From CAG-873 sp910578365 (GTDB lineage: Bacteria; Bacteroidota; Bacteroidia; Bacteroidales; Muribaculaceae): a DNA stretch of 64,000 nt. Positions 42,511 through 51,173 of the stretch are shown here, piece after piece; position 1 is the first letter of the stretch, and each line of letters opens with the position of its first letter. A program made the position numbers and the translations under genes. Below the pieces are notes generated by a model. That model was not told the DNA's origin. It saw nothing but the letters and a program-made list of their open reading frames with translations, and ran no database searches. The DNA lies in assembly GCA_951635545.1 (NCBI GenBank), contig OX620685.1, forward strand, positions 2,976,001 to 3,040,000, given 5' to 3'.

Positions 42511-44163
42511 TTATTTGTTTTGGTGCTCGTAGCGGAGAGTCATCGAGGGCTGGTCGCATACCTCGGCGGGGCCAAAGTACTGGATGGGACCTGGATATAC
42601 ATAGCAGGTGTTGAGGGCCCAGTCGGCACGCTGCGATACGAACTTCTGGAATGGTGCGCCGTCGAGGCGTACGAGCGCCTTCTGGATTACGGGCTTGAGT
42701 TCGCCGTTACGGCGTTCCATGTTCATCATCATGGTAATGGGTATACCGCCGGCAATCCACTGAACCGAGGGTTTAACGAGGTTGCGAACGCTCGACATGT
42801 AGCCGGTAACGCCTGCGTTAACCAGGCAAGCGGCGTTGAAGCCGAGAGCGTAGCAGTAGTCGGCGTCGAAGTTCGAGGGGTCGGCGCAACGGCCTTCGTA
42901 TCCGAAGAAGTGGTGCAGGGATGCGAATTTGCCTACATAGTTGCCTTCTTCGGCCATTACCTGCAGACGTTTTGCTACCATTTCGCTGAGCAGCTTTTCG
43001 GTTTCGATGAGCGATACCTGTACGTTGCCATGGGGGTCGCGGTCGAGGGTGAGCTGACGTGCCACGCCCAGAGGCAGCGACTCGTAAGTGGCGGCGTTTT
43101 CTGCCGACAGTTGGCCAATAACCCACTGACGCTGTTCGGCGGCATCGCCTGCGGCTGCAAATTCCTCGGCTTTGGCGGCCAGAAGGTCGTTGAGCTCGGC
43201 GATGAGCTTTTTCACAGCGGGGATAAATTCAATAAGGCCTTCGGGAATAAGTACGGTACCGAAGTTGTTGCCTTCGGCGGCACGGCGTGCCACAGTGTCG
43301 GCGATATAGTTTACAACATCCTGAAGGGTCTGGTTCTTGTCCTCTACTTCTTCAGAGATGATACATACGTTGGGCTGGGTCTGGAGAGCACATTCGAGGG
43401 CGATGTGGCTGGCGCTGCGGCCCATGAGCTTGATGAAGTGCCAGTATTTCTTGGCCGAGTTGCAGTCGCGCTGTATGTTGCCGATAACTTCGCTGTATAC
43501 CTTGGTGGCGGTGTCGAAGCCGAACGAGGTTTCAATCTGGTCGTTCTTGAGGTCGCCGTCGATGGTCTTGGGGCAACCGATAACCTGTACGCCTGCGCCG
43601 ATTTTCTTGTAGTATTCGGCCAGTACGGCTGCGTTGGTGTTGGAGTCGTCGCCGCCGATGATTACAAGAGCCTTGATGTTGAGTTCCTTGAGGATTTCCA
43701 GACCTTTGTCGAACTGGTCTTCCTTTTCGAGTTTGGTACGGCCCGAGCCGATGATGTCGAAGCCGCCGGTGTTGCGGTATTCATCGATAATCGAGGCTGT
43801 GAGTTCAATGTATTTGTGGTCTACGAAACCGCCGGGGCCCATGAGAAAGCCGAACAGACGGCTGTCGCGGTGAATTTTCTTGATGCCGTCGAACATACCG
43901 CAGATAACGTTGTGTCCGCCGGGAGCCTGGCCTCCTGAGAGTATTACGCCTACGTTAATGGGCTTGTTGGGCGCGGGAGTAGGGTTCTTTTCGAACTTGA
44001 GTTCGGGCAGGCCATAAGTATTGGGAAAAAGTTTCTTGATTTCGTCCTGGTCAGCAACAGATTCTGTGGGATTGCCGGTTACGGCTTTGACTGCTCCTGT
44101 TAGCACGATGGGCAGCTTGGGTTGATAAGCTGCGCGTGCTTTTTGCAAAGCGCTCTTTTTCAT
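42511..44163 (-). CDS. Diphosphate-fructose-6-phosphate 1-phosphotransferase (PPi-PFK, long type)
   Basis: The 550-residue protein contains GVILSGGQAPGGHNVI, GGDDSNTNAAVLAEYY, where Asp replaces the Gly of ATP-dependent PFK, and GCPKTIDGDLKN. FGFDTATKVYSE and MGRSASHIALECAL follow. These mark the long PPi-dependent class found in Bacteroidota. It phosphorylates fructose-6-phosphate with pyrophosphate and is reversible, saving ATP in glycolysis. The gene stands alone between a 3' terminator and the M16 gene, 87 bases away. Confidence 0.95.
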   Translation of the reverse strand: MKKSALQKARAAYQPKLPIVLTGAVKAVTGNPTESVADQDEIKKLFPNTYGLPELKFEKNPTPAPNKPINVGVILSGGQAPGGHNVICGMFDGIKKIHRDSRLFGFLMGPGGFVDHKYIELTASIIDEYRNTGGFDIIGSGRTKLEKEDQFDKGLEILKELNIKALVIIGGDDSNTNAAVLAEYYKKIGAGVQVIGCPKTIDGDLKNDQIETSFGFDTATKVYSEVIGNIQRDCNSAKKYWHFIKLMGRSASHIALECALQTQPNVCIISEEVEDKNQTLQDVVNYIADTVARRAAEGNNFGTVLIPEGLIEFIPAVKKLIAELNDLLAAKAEEFAAAGDAAEQRQWVIGQLSAENAATYESLPLGVARQLTLDRDPHGNVQVSLIETEKLLSEMVAKRLQVMAEEGNYVGKFASLHHFFGYEGRCADPSNFDADYCYALGFNAACLVNAGVTGYMSSVRNLVKPSVQWIAGGIPITMMMNMERRNGELKPVIQKALVRLDGAPFQKFVSQRADWALNTCYVYPGPIQYFGPAEVCDQPSMTLRYEHQNK

Positions 44164-44250
44164 TGATTTAGTGTATGTGGTATTTGTGTTTTAAAAATTG
44201 TCCTATTATGTATATGCAAAGTTCGCAAAAACTTGGCGCTTTACCAATAT

Positions 44251-45582
44251 TTATTTATTTAAAAAGTGTAAATGGGGCCTTTGTTTCTTGAAATCTCCTG
44301 CAATTACTGTGCGCATGGCGTTAGTCGGCAAATATTGCCCTACGGCCTGCGACATCTGCTCGGGGCTTGTCTGTTGCAGGGCTTCCCAGAACATGTCGTA
44401 GTATTGTGGGCTTTGCCCGTTGATGTGCTGCGACACAAGCTGTGCCTGCACTTTCATGGGCGTGTCGCACATGCCGGCCAGACGTGAGGCCAGACTGAGC
44501 TGCAGGCGATGGTGTTCGTCGGCATCTATTGGCTTGGCGGCAAAGCGCCGGATCTCGGTGTTTATCTCGCTGAGGACTCCTGCTGTATATGTGGGGTCGC
44601 ACTCGCAGCTGATGTTCGCAAATGAGCCTTCGCGCATGATGTTGAGTTGGGCGTAAATACCGTAGGTGTAGCCTTTGTCTTCGCGAATGTTCTGCATCAG
44701 CCGCGAGCCGAAGTAGCCTCCGAGTGCGTGTATGGCCAGACGCAAAGGCCAGAAGCCGGTGTCGGAGGCATTGCAAACCGATACCGGTGCGGCGGCAACA
44801 ACGGCGTGCTGCAGCGAGCCGTCGACCTGTACGTTGTATTCTCCGGCAGCTTCGGGCATGAATATGCCGGCTTGCGGCAGGGCGGATGGCCCGCAGCCTT
44901 TTATATCTTCCAGATAAGAGTCGATTTCTGTTATCAGCGCGGCATCGGCGAATCCGGCCACGTATGCTGTTATTCCTTGCGGGTCAATGCAGGCCCGGTG
45001 ACAGCTATGGAGCATTTCGACATTTATATCGCGTATGCCTTCAGCTGATTCTGTCATGGCGAAGCGGTGGCTGCGGCCTGCGAGCAGGCTGCGCATTTCT
45101 TCGCGGGCATTGAACGCCGGTGTTTCGCGGTTGCACTGCAGCTCGGTTATCATCTGGCGCTTCACTGCATCCATTTCTTTCAGCGGAAATACCGGATGGC
45201 ACAGCAGGTCGAAGAATGTCGGAAGCACCTTGTGTATGTTGCGCCGCAAAGCTGTGAGCGACACCACGGTATGATGGTTCGACGGCATGGCTACTACCGA
45301 CGCGCCGTTGTAGTCGAGAGTTTCGGCAATCTGCTTGCCGCTGTAGTTGCGGCTTCCCTCCTTGAGCATGCGTCCGTGCAGTACGGCAACCAACGGCATA
45401 AACTCCATGCTGCCGCTTGGACATACTATATCGATGCGCACCAATTCATAGTCCTCGCGGTGCAGGCAGCGGCGCAATATGCCGTTGTCGAGCAACCGGT
45501 CGGTGGGTACAGGCAGGCTGCGAGGGGCAAAATCGCCGGTGGCAGGAGCTTTGCTGCGGTCGGGTAGTGAGTGATTGGTCAT
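44251..45582 (-). CDS. M16 (pitrilysin-family) protein lacking the zinc-binding motif
   Basis: The 443-residue protein has the two-domain M16 half-molecule layout (MPP-like). The N-terminal domain has SGSMEFMPL, where active members read HxxEH shortly after. Here the segment is LHGRMLKEGS (His69, Gly70, Arg71), so the second His and Glu are missing. The C-terminal domain keeps REDKGYTYGIYAQL, the Arg/Tyr pair that binds substrate. It may be a non-catalytic partner like MPP-alpha, but no active M16 gene is adjacent. It overlaps kdsB by 4 bp, which is odd company for a peptidase homologue. Confidence 0.82.
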   Translation of the reverse strand: MTNHSLPDRSKAPATGDFAPRSLPVPTDRLLDNGILRRCLHREDYELVRIDIVCPSGSMEFMPLVAVLHGRMLKEGSRNYSGKQIAETLDYNGASVVAMPSNHHTVVSLTALRRNIHKVLPTFFDLLCHPVFPLKEMDAVKRQMITELQCNRETPAFNAREEMRSLLAGRSHRFAMTESAEGIRDINVEMLHSCHRACIDPQGITAYVAGFADAALITEIDSYLEDIKGCGPSALPQAGIFMPEAAGEYNVQVDGSLQHAVVAAAPVSVCNASDTGFWPLRLAIHALGGYFGSRLMQNIREDKGYTYGIYAQLNIMREGSFANISCECDPTYTAGVLSEINTEIRRFAAKPIDADEHHRLQLSLASRLAGMCDTPMKVQAQLVSQHINGQSPQYYDMFWEALQQTSPEQMSQAVGQYLPTNAMRTVIAGDFKKQRPHLHFLNK

Positions 45583-46325
45583 TGTCTGTTGCTGAGGTAT
45601 TTTTCTGCGGCGGCGAGGTCGTCGGGGGTGTCGATGCCGATTGTCGGACTATTGCTGGCGGCTACCTTGATGCGGTATCCGTTCTGTAGCCAGCGCAATT
45701 GCTCAAGCGACTCGGCTTTCTCGAGTGCCGACTGTGGCAATGAGGCCAGCCGGCCGAGTATGTCGCGCCGGTAGGCATACAAGCCTATGTGGGTGTAGTA
45801 CCGTGCTGTTTCGAGCCATTTCGTCCATTCGATACCGCGCACGTATGGTATTACCGAACGCGAGAAGTACATAGCGAAGTCGTGCTCGTCGATTACCACT
45901 TTTACCAGGTTGGGGTCGAACAGAGCCTCAAAGCCTGCGGCAGGGTCGAAGGGGCGTACCAGAGTCGCTATCTGAGTTTCGGGGTCGTCGAAGCAACTCA
46001 TAACGGCCTGCAATTGGGCGGGGTCGATGAAGGGTTCGTCGCCCTGTACGTTTATGATAACGTCTGCGTCGCTTGTGGCCGCTGCCTCGGCGCATCGGTC
46101 GGTGCCGCTGCGGTGCGATTCGGAAGTCATTACGGCTTTGCCTCCAAAGGCCTCCACGACGTCGAATATGCGGCGGTCGTCGGTGGCCACCACGGCACAG
46201 GGAATCACCTCCGACACGCGCTCCCACACATGCTGTATCATGGGCTTGCCGCCAAGTAGGGCCAGTGGCTTGCCGGGGAAGCGGGTAGAGGCGTAGCGGG
46301 CCGGAATTATAGCTTGGAATTTCAT
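45579..46325 (-). CDS. kdsB: 3-deoxy-manno-octulosonate cytidylyltransferase
   Basis: The 248-residue protein begins MKFQAIIPARYASTRFPGKPLALLGGKPMIQHVWER and has VIINVQGDEPFIDPAQL and HIGLYAYRRDIL, the CMP-Kdo synthetase signatures. It activates Kdo for lipid A core assembly. It lies 3 bases after lepA and overlaps the M16 gene by 4 bp, so lepA-kdsB-M16 is probably one transcript. Confidence 0.97.
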   Translation of the reverse strand: MKFQAIIPARYASTRFPGKPLALLGGKPMIQHVWERVSEVIPCAVVATDDRRIFDVVEAFGGKAVMTSESHRSGTDRCAEAAATSDADVIINVQGDEPFIDPAQLQAVMSCFDDPETQIATLVRPFDPAAGFEALFDPNLVKVVIDEHDFAMYFSRSVIPYVRGIEWTKWLETARYYTHIGLYAYRRDILGRLASLPQSALEKAESLEQLRWLQNGYRIKVAASNSPTIGIDTPDDLAAAEKYLSNRQ

Positions 46326-46328
46326 CGC

Positions 46329-48116
46329 TCAGTCAAGTTTAAGTACAGCAAGAAATGCTTTCTGCGGAACTTCTACAGAGCCAATCTGCTTCATGCGTTT
46401 TTTGCCTTTTTTCTGTTTTTCCAGCAGTTTGCGTTTACGCGAGATGTCACCGCCGTAGCACTTGGCTGTAACGTCCTTGCGCACCGCCTTGATGGTTTCG
46501 CGGGCAATGATTTTGGCTCCGATGGCAGCCTGTATGGCTATGTCGAATTGCTGGCGCGGAATCAGTTCTTTGAGTTTCTCGCACATGCGGCGTCCGAAGT
46601 TCACGGCATTGTCGGCATGGGTAAGGGTAGAGAGAGCATCGACACTTTCGCCGTTGAGCAGAATGTCGAGTTTCACCAGCTTCGACTCGCGGAAGTCGTG
46701 TATATGGTAGTCGAACGAGGCATAGCCCTTGGATATGCTCTTGAGTTTGTCGTAGAAGTCGATTACGATTTCGCCCAGAGGCATGTCGAAGGTTATTTCC
46801 ATACGGTTGCCGGATATGTATTCCTGCTTTACCAGCTCGCCGCGTTTGCCCAGACACAGAGTCATTATCGGGCCTATGAAGTCAGCTGTGGTGATTACGG
46901 TGGCGCGTATGTACGGCTCCTCGATGTGGTCGATAAGCGTAAGGTCGGGCAGACCCGAGGGGTTGTGTACCTCTGTCATGTTGCCCTTCTTGTCGTATAC
47001 ACGGTAGCTTACGTTTGGCACGGTGGTAATCACATCCATGTCGAACTCGCGGCCCAGGCGTTCCTGAATGATTTCCATATGCAGCAGGCCAAGGAATCCA
47101 CAGCGGAAACCAAAGCCGAGCGCTGCCGAAGACTCGGGTGTGAAGGTCAGAGATGCATCGTTGAGTTGCAGCTTTTCGAGCGAGCTGCGCAGGTTTTCAA
47201 AGTCTTCGGTCTCGATGGGGTAAACGCCTGCGAACACCATGGGTTTGACTTCCTCAAAGCCGTCGATGGCCTGTTCGCATGGCCGGGCCACATGGGTAAT
47301 GGTATCGCCCACACGCACTTCACGCGAGGTTTTTATGCCTGATATGATATATCCCACATTGCCAGCCGACAGAGTCTTGCGTGGCGACATATCGAGTTTG
47401 AGCACACCTATTTCGTCAGCGTGATATTCTTTCCCGGTTGAAACGAATTTAACAAAATCGTCTTTGCTGATGCTTCCGTTTTCGATTTTAAAATAGGCAA
47501 TGATGCCTCTGAAGGGGTTGAATACCGAGTCGAAAATCAGAGCCTGAAGCGGAGCGTCGGGGTCACCTTTCGGAGCCGGCACGCGCTCTACTATGGCACG
47601 CAAAATCTCCGGAATACCTATACCGGTCTTGCCGCTGGCACGGATGATTTCCTCGCGCTTGCAACCCAGAAGTTCAATAATCTGGTCTTCCACTTCCTCG
47701 GGGTTGGCCGAGTCGAGGTCCACCTTGTTAACCACCGGAATGATTTCCAGGTCGTTGTCGATAGCCATATACAGGTTCGAAATGGTCTGAGCCTGAATAC
47801 CCTGCGAAGCGTCGACAATCAGCAGTGCGCCTTCGCAGGCGGCAATGGAGCGCGAAACCTCGTATGAGAAGTCCACGTGTCCCGGAGTGTCGATAAGGTT
47901 GAGGGTATATTTTTCGCCATCTATTATGTGTTCCATCTGAATGGCATGGCTCTTGATAGTGATACCGCGCTCGCGTTCGAGGTCCATGTCGTCGAGTACC
48001 TGGGCTTCCATGTCCTTGGCCTCTACGGTGCCGGTATATTCCAGCAGGCGGTCGGCGAGGGTGGATTTGCCATGGTCGATATGGGCTATGATACAGAAAT
48101 TGCGTATATGTTTCAT
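46329..48116 (-). CDS. lepA: Elongation factor 4 (LepA)
   Basis: The 595-residue GTPase has IAHIDHGKSTLADRLLEYTG, DTPGHVDFSYEVSRS, NKVDLDSANPEEVEDQI, and the LepA-specific C-terminal end (AKCYGGDISRKRKLLEKQKKGKKRMKQIG). It acts on ribosomes as a back-translocase or initiation helper. A TAAATTTG promoter box lies 23 bases before the start. The divergent tRNA-Gly promoter lies right behind it. Confidence 0.97.
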   Translation of the reverse strand: MKHIRNFCIIAHIDHGKSTLADRLLEYTGTVEAKDMEAQVLDDMDLERERGITIKSHAIQMEHIIDGEKYTLNLIDTPGHVDFSYEVSRSIAACEGALLIVDASQGIQAQTISNLYMAIDNDLEIIPVVNKVDLDSANPEEVEDQIIELLGCKREEIIRASGKTGIGIPEILRAIVERVPAPKGDPDAPLQALIFDSVFNPFRGIIAYFKIENGSISKDDFVKFVSTGKEYHADEIGVLKLDMSPRKTLSAGNVGYIISGIKTSREVRVGDTITHVARPCEQAIDGFEEVKPMVFAGVYPIETEDFENLRSSLEKLQLNDASLTFTPESSAALGFGFRCGFLGLLHMEIIQERLGREFDMDVITTVPNVSYRVYDKKGNMTEVHNPSGLPDLTLIDHIEEPYIRATVITTADFIGPIMTLCLGKRGELVKQEYISGNRMEITFDMPLGEIVIDFYDKLKSISKGYASFDYHIHDFRESKLVKLDILLNGESVDALSTLTHADNAVNFGRRMCEKLKELIPRQQFDIAIQAAIGAKIIARETIKAVRKDVTAKCYGGDISRKRKLLEKQKKGKKRMKQIGSVEVPQKAFLAVLKLD

Positions 48117-48138
48117 TCGGATGTCGTGATTTAGAGTG

Positions 48139-48146
48139 CAAATTTA
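48139..48146 (-). promoter_or_regulatory. Probable lepA promoter -7 box
   Basis: The minus strand reads TAAATTTG, 23 bases before the lepA ATG. Confidence 0.6.
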
Positions 48147-48154
48147 CGAATTTT

Positions 48155-48186
48155 TTTGCGAATCTCCATAACTTTTGCTAACTTTG
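48155..48186 (+). promoter_or_regulatory. Promoter of tRNA-Gly
   Basis: TTTG (48155-48158), a 20-base spacer, then TAACTTTG (48179-48186), 12 bases before the tRNA. It runs back to back with the lepA promoter. Confidence 0.7.
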
Positions 48187-48198
48187 CATCTGAAAAAC

Positions 48199-48271
48199 GC
48201 GGTAGTAGCTCAGTTGGCAGAGCGCGGGCTTCCCAAGCCCGAAGTCGCGGGTTCGACCCCCGTCTACCGCT
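48199..48271 (+). tRNA. tRNA-Gly (anticodon CCC)
   Basis: A 73-base cloverleaf: acceptor GCGGTAG/CTACCGC with discriminator T; D-arm with AGCTCAGTTGGCAGAGC; anticodon stem CGGGC/GCCCG with loop TTCCCAA (anticodon CCC); T-arm GCGGGTTCGACCCCCG. CCA is not encoded. Confidence 0.97.
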
Positions 48272-48307
48272 CAATGCAACGGCGCGCATTTATATATCAT
48301 TCGCATA

Positions 48308-48523
48308 ATGAAAAAGAATTTACTCTTGTTTATCGCATTTTGCATTGTCTGGTATTTAATAGCCGGGCTGTGTTATGTTGTCGATCTGCTATTTAGTCTG
48401 AATTGGTTTGATGATTGGCGAGAGTACGTGGTAATCGGTTTTGCAGGTGTGATAGCTTCTATATTCGGCCCCATATTATTTGCATGGATTGAAAAGATAT
48501 TCAAGAACAGGTCCGATAATTAA
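48308..48523 (+). CDS. Small two-helix membrane protein, unknown
   Basis: The 71-residue frame reads MKKNLLLFIAFCIVWYLIAG, a first hydrophobic helix, then a short polar turn (LNWFDDWREY) and a second helix (VVIGFAGVIASIFGPILFAW) ending in a basic tail. I recognise no family. It begins 36 bases after the tRNA in a visibly AT-rich stretch. It may be expressed by read-through from the tRNA promoter. The regular hydrophobic pattern supports a real gene. Confidence 0.55.
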   Translation: MKKNLLLFIAFCIVWYLIAGLCYVVDLLFSLNWFDDWREYVVIGFAGVIASIFGPILFAWIEKIFKNRSDN

Positions 48524-48543
48524 TTTTGATTGCTGATTGCTTA

Positions 48544-48936
48544 TTATTTAGCGTTTTTCTTTTCTTTTTCTCGTTGCCGATATTCCTTATATTCGGCCGG
48601 AGTCATCATTAGTATTTCAAATAGGGATTTTTTAGTTTTGGCGTGTACTATGTTATGGTTCTTTGTTTTCTCTTTTTGACTGCGCCTTAACCGCTCAAAC
48701 TCCTCCATGTCTTTGATTATTCTTTCTTTCGGATAGCCGACGGGGTATGGCCCATGTGGCCTGCTTACTATGTAATATCTCTTGCGGTGGTCGTTGTCGT
48801 CGTAGTATACTTTGACTTTATTGCTTCTCCATTTTCTATAGTAAAAAAAATTGGCTATGAGCACAATCAATCCAAGGCCGGATAAAATTAATGCGGCGAT
48901 AAATACATAAGCTATTATGTGTGCTAATATATCCAC
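48544..48936 (-). CDS. Small membrane-anchored basic protein, unknown
   Basis: The 130-residue protein has one N-terminal transmembrane helix (residues about 5-33, IIAYVFIAALILSGLGLIVLIANFF). A strongly charged cytoplasmic part follows (RKWRSNKVKVYYDDNDHRKRYY) and a Lys/Glu-rich tail. No family is recognised. Its AT-rich composition and AAA/AAG codon use differ from the GC-richer neighbours, which hints at recent acquisition. It converges on the 71-residue gene and ends 20 bases from it. Confidence 0.6.
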   Translation of the reverse strand: MDILAHIIAYVFIAALILSGLGLIVLIANFFYYRKWRSNKVKVYYDDNDHRKRYYIVSRPHGPYPVGYPKERIIKDMEEFERLRRSQKEKTKNHNIVHAKTKKSLFEILMMTPAEYKEYRQREKEKKNAK

Positions 48937-48943
48937 CTCTATA

Positions 48944-49870
48944 TTATTTTATATGTTCGCGCAGCCATGCCGATTTGGCCTCGGTTTCGGCCCATTCAGC
49001 GGCGGGGTCCGACTGGGAGGTAATGCCTCCGCCGGCGTATATGCAATAGTGTTCGGCGTCGAACTGCATGCAGCGCAGGTTTACTATACATAGTCGCTGT
49101 GAATTTTTGTCGGCGTCAAACTCGATAAGTCCGGAATACAGGTTGCGGCGATGTGTTTCCAGCCGGGCTATGTCGTCGAGGGCTTCGCGGCGTGGATAAC
49201 CTCCTACGGCCGGAGTTGGCTGCAAGGCGTTTTTCAGTCGCTCGAGATCGATTTGCGAGGTTTGGGCGGTGAATTCGGTAAGCAGGTGTTCGATGGCTCC
49301 GTAGCGCAGTGTGCCGAGCTCCGACCGGTTGTAGTGCTGAGTCTGTTCGGCCAATGCATCTTCGATAAAGTCCGCCACCATACGGTGTTCTTCCAGGTTC
49401 TTTTCGTCCCACGGACCGTCGGATAGTAGCCGGGTACCGGCCAATGCCATTGTGTACAGCCTGTCACCGTCGATTTTATACAGCAACTCTGGCGATGCCC
49501 CCATCCAGGCTCCTGTCTGCGGAGTGTAAAATATTGTGCGGTATGTCTGTGGATATGCTTCGAAGAAATCCAGAGCCAGCTGTACCATGTCGCAGTTGTG
49601 GCTGCCGCAGATGGCGCGTGACATTACGGTTTTGCCTTGGCGCTGTTTCAGCCGCTCTACAAGTGTTTCTATTGCGGCGCGGTACTGAGGCCAGCTTGTT
49701 GATTCGCGCCACAATTCGGCAGGTGAGTTGCAGCCGGGCCAGGGGGTGAAGCGTACCGACGCAGTGTCGGCAAGGCTAAGCTCTCCACCGGGCAGGCAAT
49801 ATGCAAAAAAAGGAGAACCCGACTGCAGCAGCCGGGTCAGTTCGTTTTTAAGTTCGTGACTTACAGGCAT
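48944..49870 (-). CDS. menF: Isochorismate synthase (chorismate-binding enzyme)
   Basis: The 308-residue protein has the chorismate-binding core: GASPELLYKI, MALAGTR, EHRMVADFIEDAL, LQPTPAVGGYPRREAL and YAGGGITSQSDPAAEWAETEAKS. It is shorter than MenF or EntC (about 390) because the N-terminal domain is reduced. Isochorismate supplies menaquinone synthesis, the quinone used by the cytochrome bd oxidase in such bacteria. Aminodeoxychorismate synthase (PabB) is a less likely alternative. Its start overlaps the rimO 3' end by 10 bases. Confidence 0.82.
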   Translation of the reverse strand: MPVSHELKNELTRLLQSGSPFFAYCLPGGELSLADTASVRFTPWPGCNSPAELWRESTSWPQYRAAIETLVERLKQRQGKTVMSRAICGSHNCDMVQLALDFFEAYPQTYRTIFYTPQTGAWMGASPELLYKIDGDRLYTMALAGTRLLSDGPWDEKNLEEHRMVADFIEDALAEQTQHYNRSELGTLRYGAIEHLLTEFTAQTSQIDLERLKNALQPTPAVGGYPRREALDDIARLETHRRNLYSGLIEFDADKNSQRLCIVNLRCMQFDAEHYCIYAGGGITSQSDPAAEWAETEAKSAWLREHIK

Positions 49871-51171
49871 GGCCGGGCTATAAGTTCAAAGGGCATGGCA
49901 TCGGTGATTTCGACATTATAAAATTCGCCTTTGCACATTTTGCTTGTTTTTTCAATAAGTACTTCCGGGTCAACCTCGGGCGAGTCGTACTGAGTGCGGC
50001 CTATGTAATAGTCGGCGTTCTCACTGTCGATAATCACGCGCTGAATGGTGCCGACCTTGCTCTGCTGGATTTCCATGGATATTTCTTCCTGAAGTTCCAT
50101 CAGGCGGTCGAGGCGCTGCTGTTTTACTTCCTGCGGAATGGAATCCTCAAAGTTTTTTGCGCCGTAGGTGTCGTCTTCCTCGCAGTAGGCAAATGCGCCC
50201 ATGCGCTCGAAACGCTGACGGCGCACAAAGTCCAGCAATTGCCCGAACTCTTCCTCTCCTTCGCCGGGGAAGCCCACCATAAGGGTAGTGCGTATATGTA
50301 TGCCGGGTACTTCGCGGCGGATGCGGGCCAGCAGTTCTTCAGTTTCGGCTGCGGAAATATGGCGACGCATGTTGGCCAATACCGGGTCGGCTATATGCTG
50401 CAGTGCTATGTCGAGATATTTGCACACATTACTGTGGCGCGCCATTACCGGCAGTACGTCGTAGGGGAACTGCGCCGGGTATGCGTAGTGCAGGCGAATC
50501 CATTCCACGCCCGGAATCTGAGCCATGCGGTCGATGAGTCCGGCCAGACGCAAGCCGCCGCCGGGGAGGTCACTGCCATAGGCCGACAGGTCCTGGGCGA
50601 TTATGTTGAATTCCTTTACGCCGCGGCTGACGAGTTCGCGTACTTCCTGCAGAATCTCCTCTTCGGGGCGTGATTTATATCGGCCTGTAATCAGCGGAAT
50701 GGCGCAGAACGCGCAAAAGCGGTTGCAGCCTTCGGCAATCTTGAGGTATGCGTGGTGGCGGGGAGTGGTCAGCACGCGGTCCCATGGAGCTGTGGCGGGG
50801 AATGTCTTGGCCAGGTCGCGCACTATGGCGCTCCAGTCGAATTTGCCGTACCAGCCGTCGACTTCCGGCAGTTCCTTTTCCAGGTCCTTGCGGTAGCGTT
50901 CCGACAGGCATCCCATTACATATACTTTCGACAGCAGTCCGGCATCGCGGGCCTGCAGCGCCTCGAGTATCATGTTGATAGATTCTTCCTTGGCGTCGCC
51001 TATGAAGCCACAGGTATTGATTACGGCGGCGTAGCCGCGACAGTCGGCCGGGTCGGCGTCGTGTACGGCATCGAAACCGCTGTCGCGCAGCATCTTCATG
51101 AGTCGCTCCGAATCAACCAGATTCTTGGAGCAACCCATTGTTATTACGTTGATTCCGTTCTTGCGGGGCAT
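49861..51171 (-). CDS. rimO: Ribosomal protein uS12 methylthiotransferase
   Basis: The 436-residue protein carries an N-terminal UPF0004 domain (MGCSKNLVDSERLMKML), a radical-SAM CNRFCAFCAIP motif (CxxxCxxC) near residue 145, and a C-terminal TRAM domain (VGTIQRVIIDSENADYYIGRTQYDSPEVD). RimO methylthiolates an aspartate of uS12. It ends over the start of menF and begins 2 bases after ftsY. Confidence 0.96.
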   Translation of the reverse strand: MPRKNGINVITMGCSKNLVDSERLMKMLRDSGFDAVHDADPADCRGYAAVINTCGFIGDAKEESINMILEALQARDAGLLSKVYVMGCLSERYRKDLEKELPEVDGWYGKFDWSAIVRDLAKTFPATAPWDRVLTTPRHHAYLKIAEGCNRFCAFCAIPLITGRYKSRPEEEILQEVRELVSRGVKEFNIIAQDLSAYGSDLPGGGLRLAGLIDRMAQIPGVEWIRLHYAYPAQFPYDVLPVMARHSNVCKYLDIALQHIADPVLANMRRHISAAETEELLARIRREVPGIHIRTTLMVGFPGEGEEEFGQLLDFVRRQRFERMGAFAYCEEDDTYGAKNFEDSIPQEVKQQRLDRLMELQEEISMEIQQSKVGTIQRVIIDSENADYYIGRTQYDSPEVDPEVLIEKTSKMCKGEFYNVEITDAMPFELIARPCL

Positions 51172-51173
51172 GG

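Noticed and set aside
42364..43938. 524-codon open frame opposite the PPi-phosphofructokinase
   Set aside because: Antisense shadow: low-complexity composition and no motifs. The minus-strand gene has all expected motifs and its own terminator.
48199..48300. tRNA-Gly 3' end as an attachment site
   Set aside because: No second copy of the tRNA 3' end is visible within the following region, so no att pair is supported.
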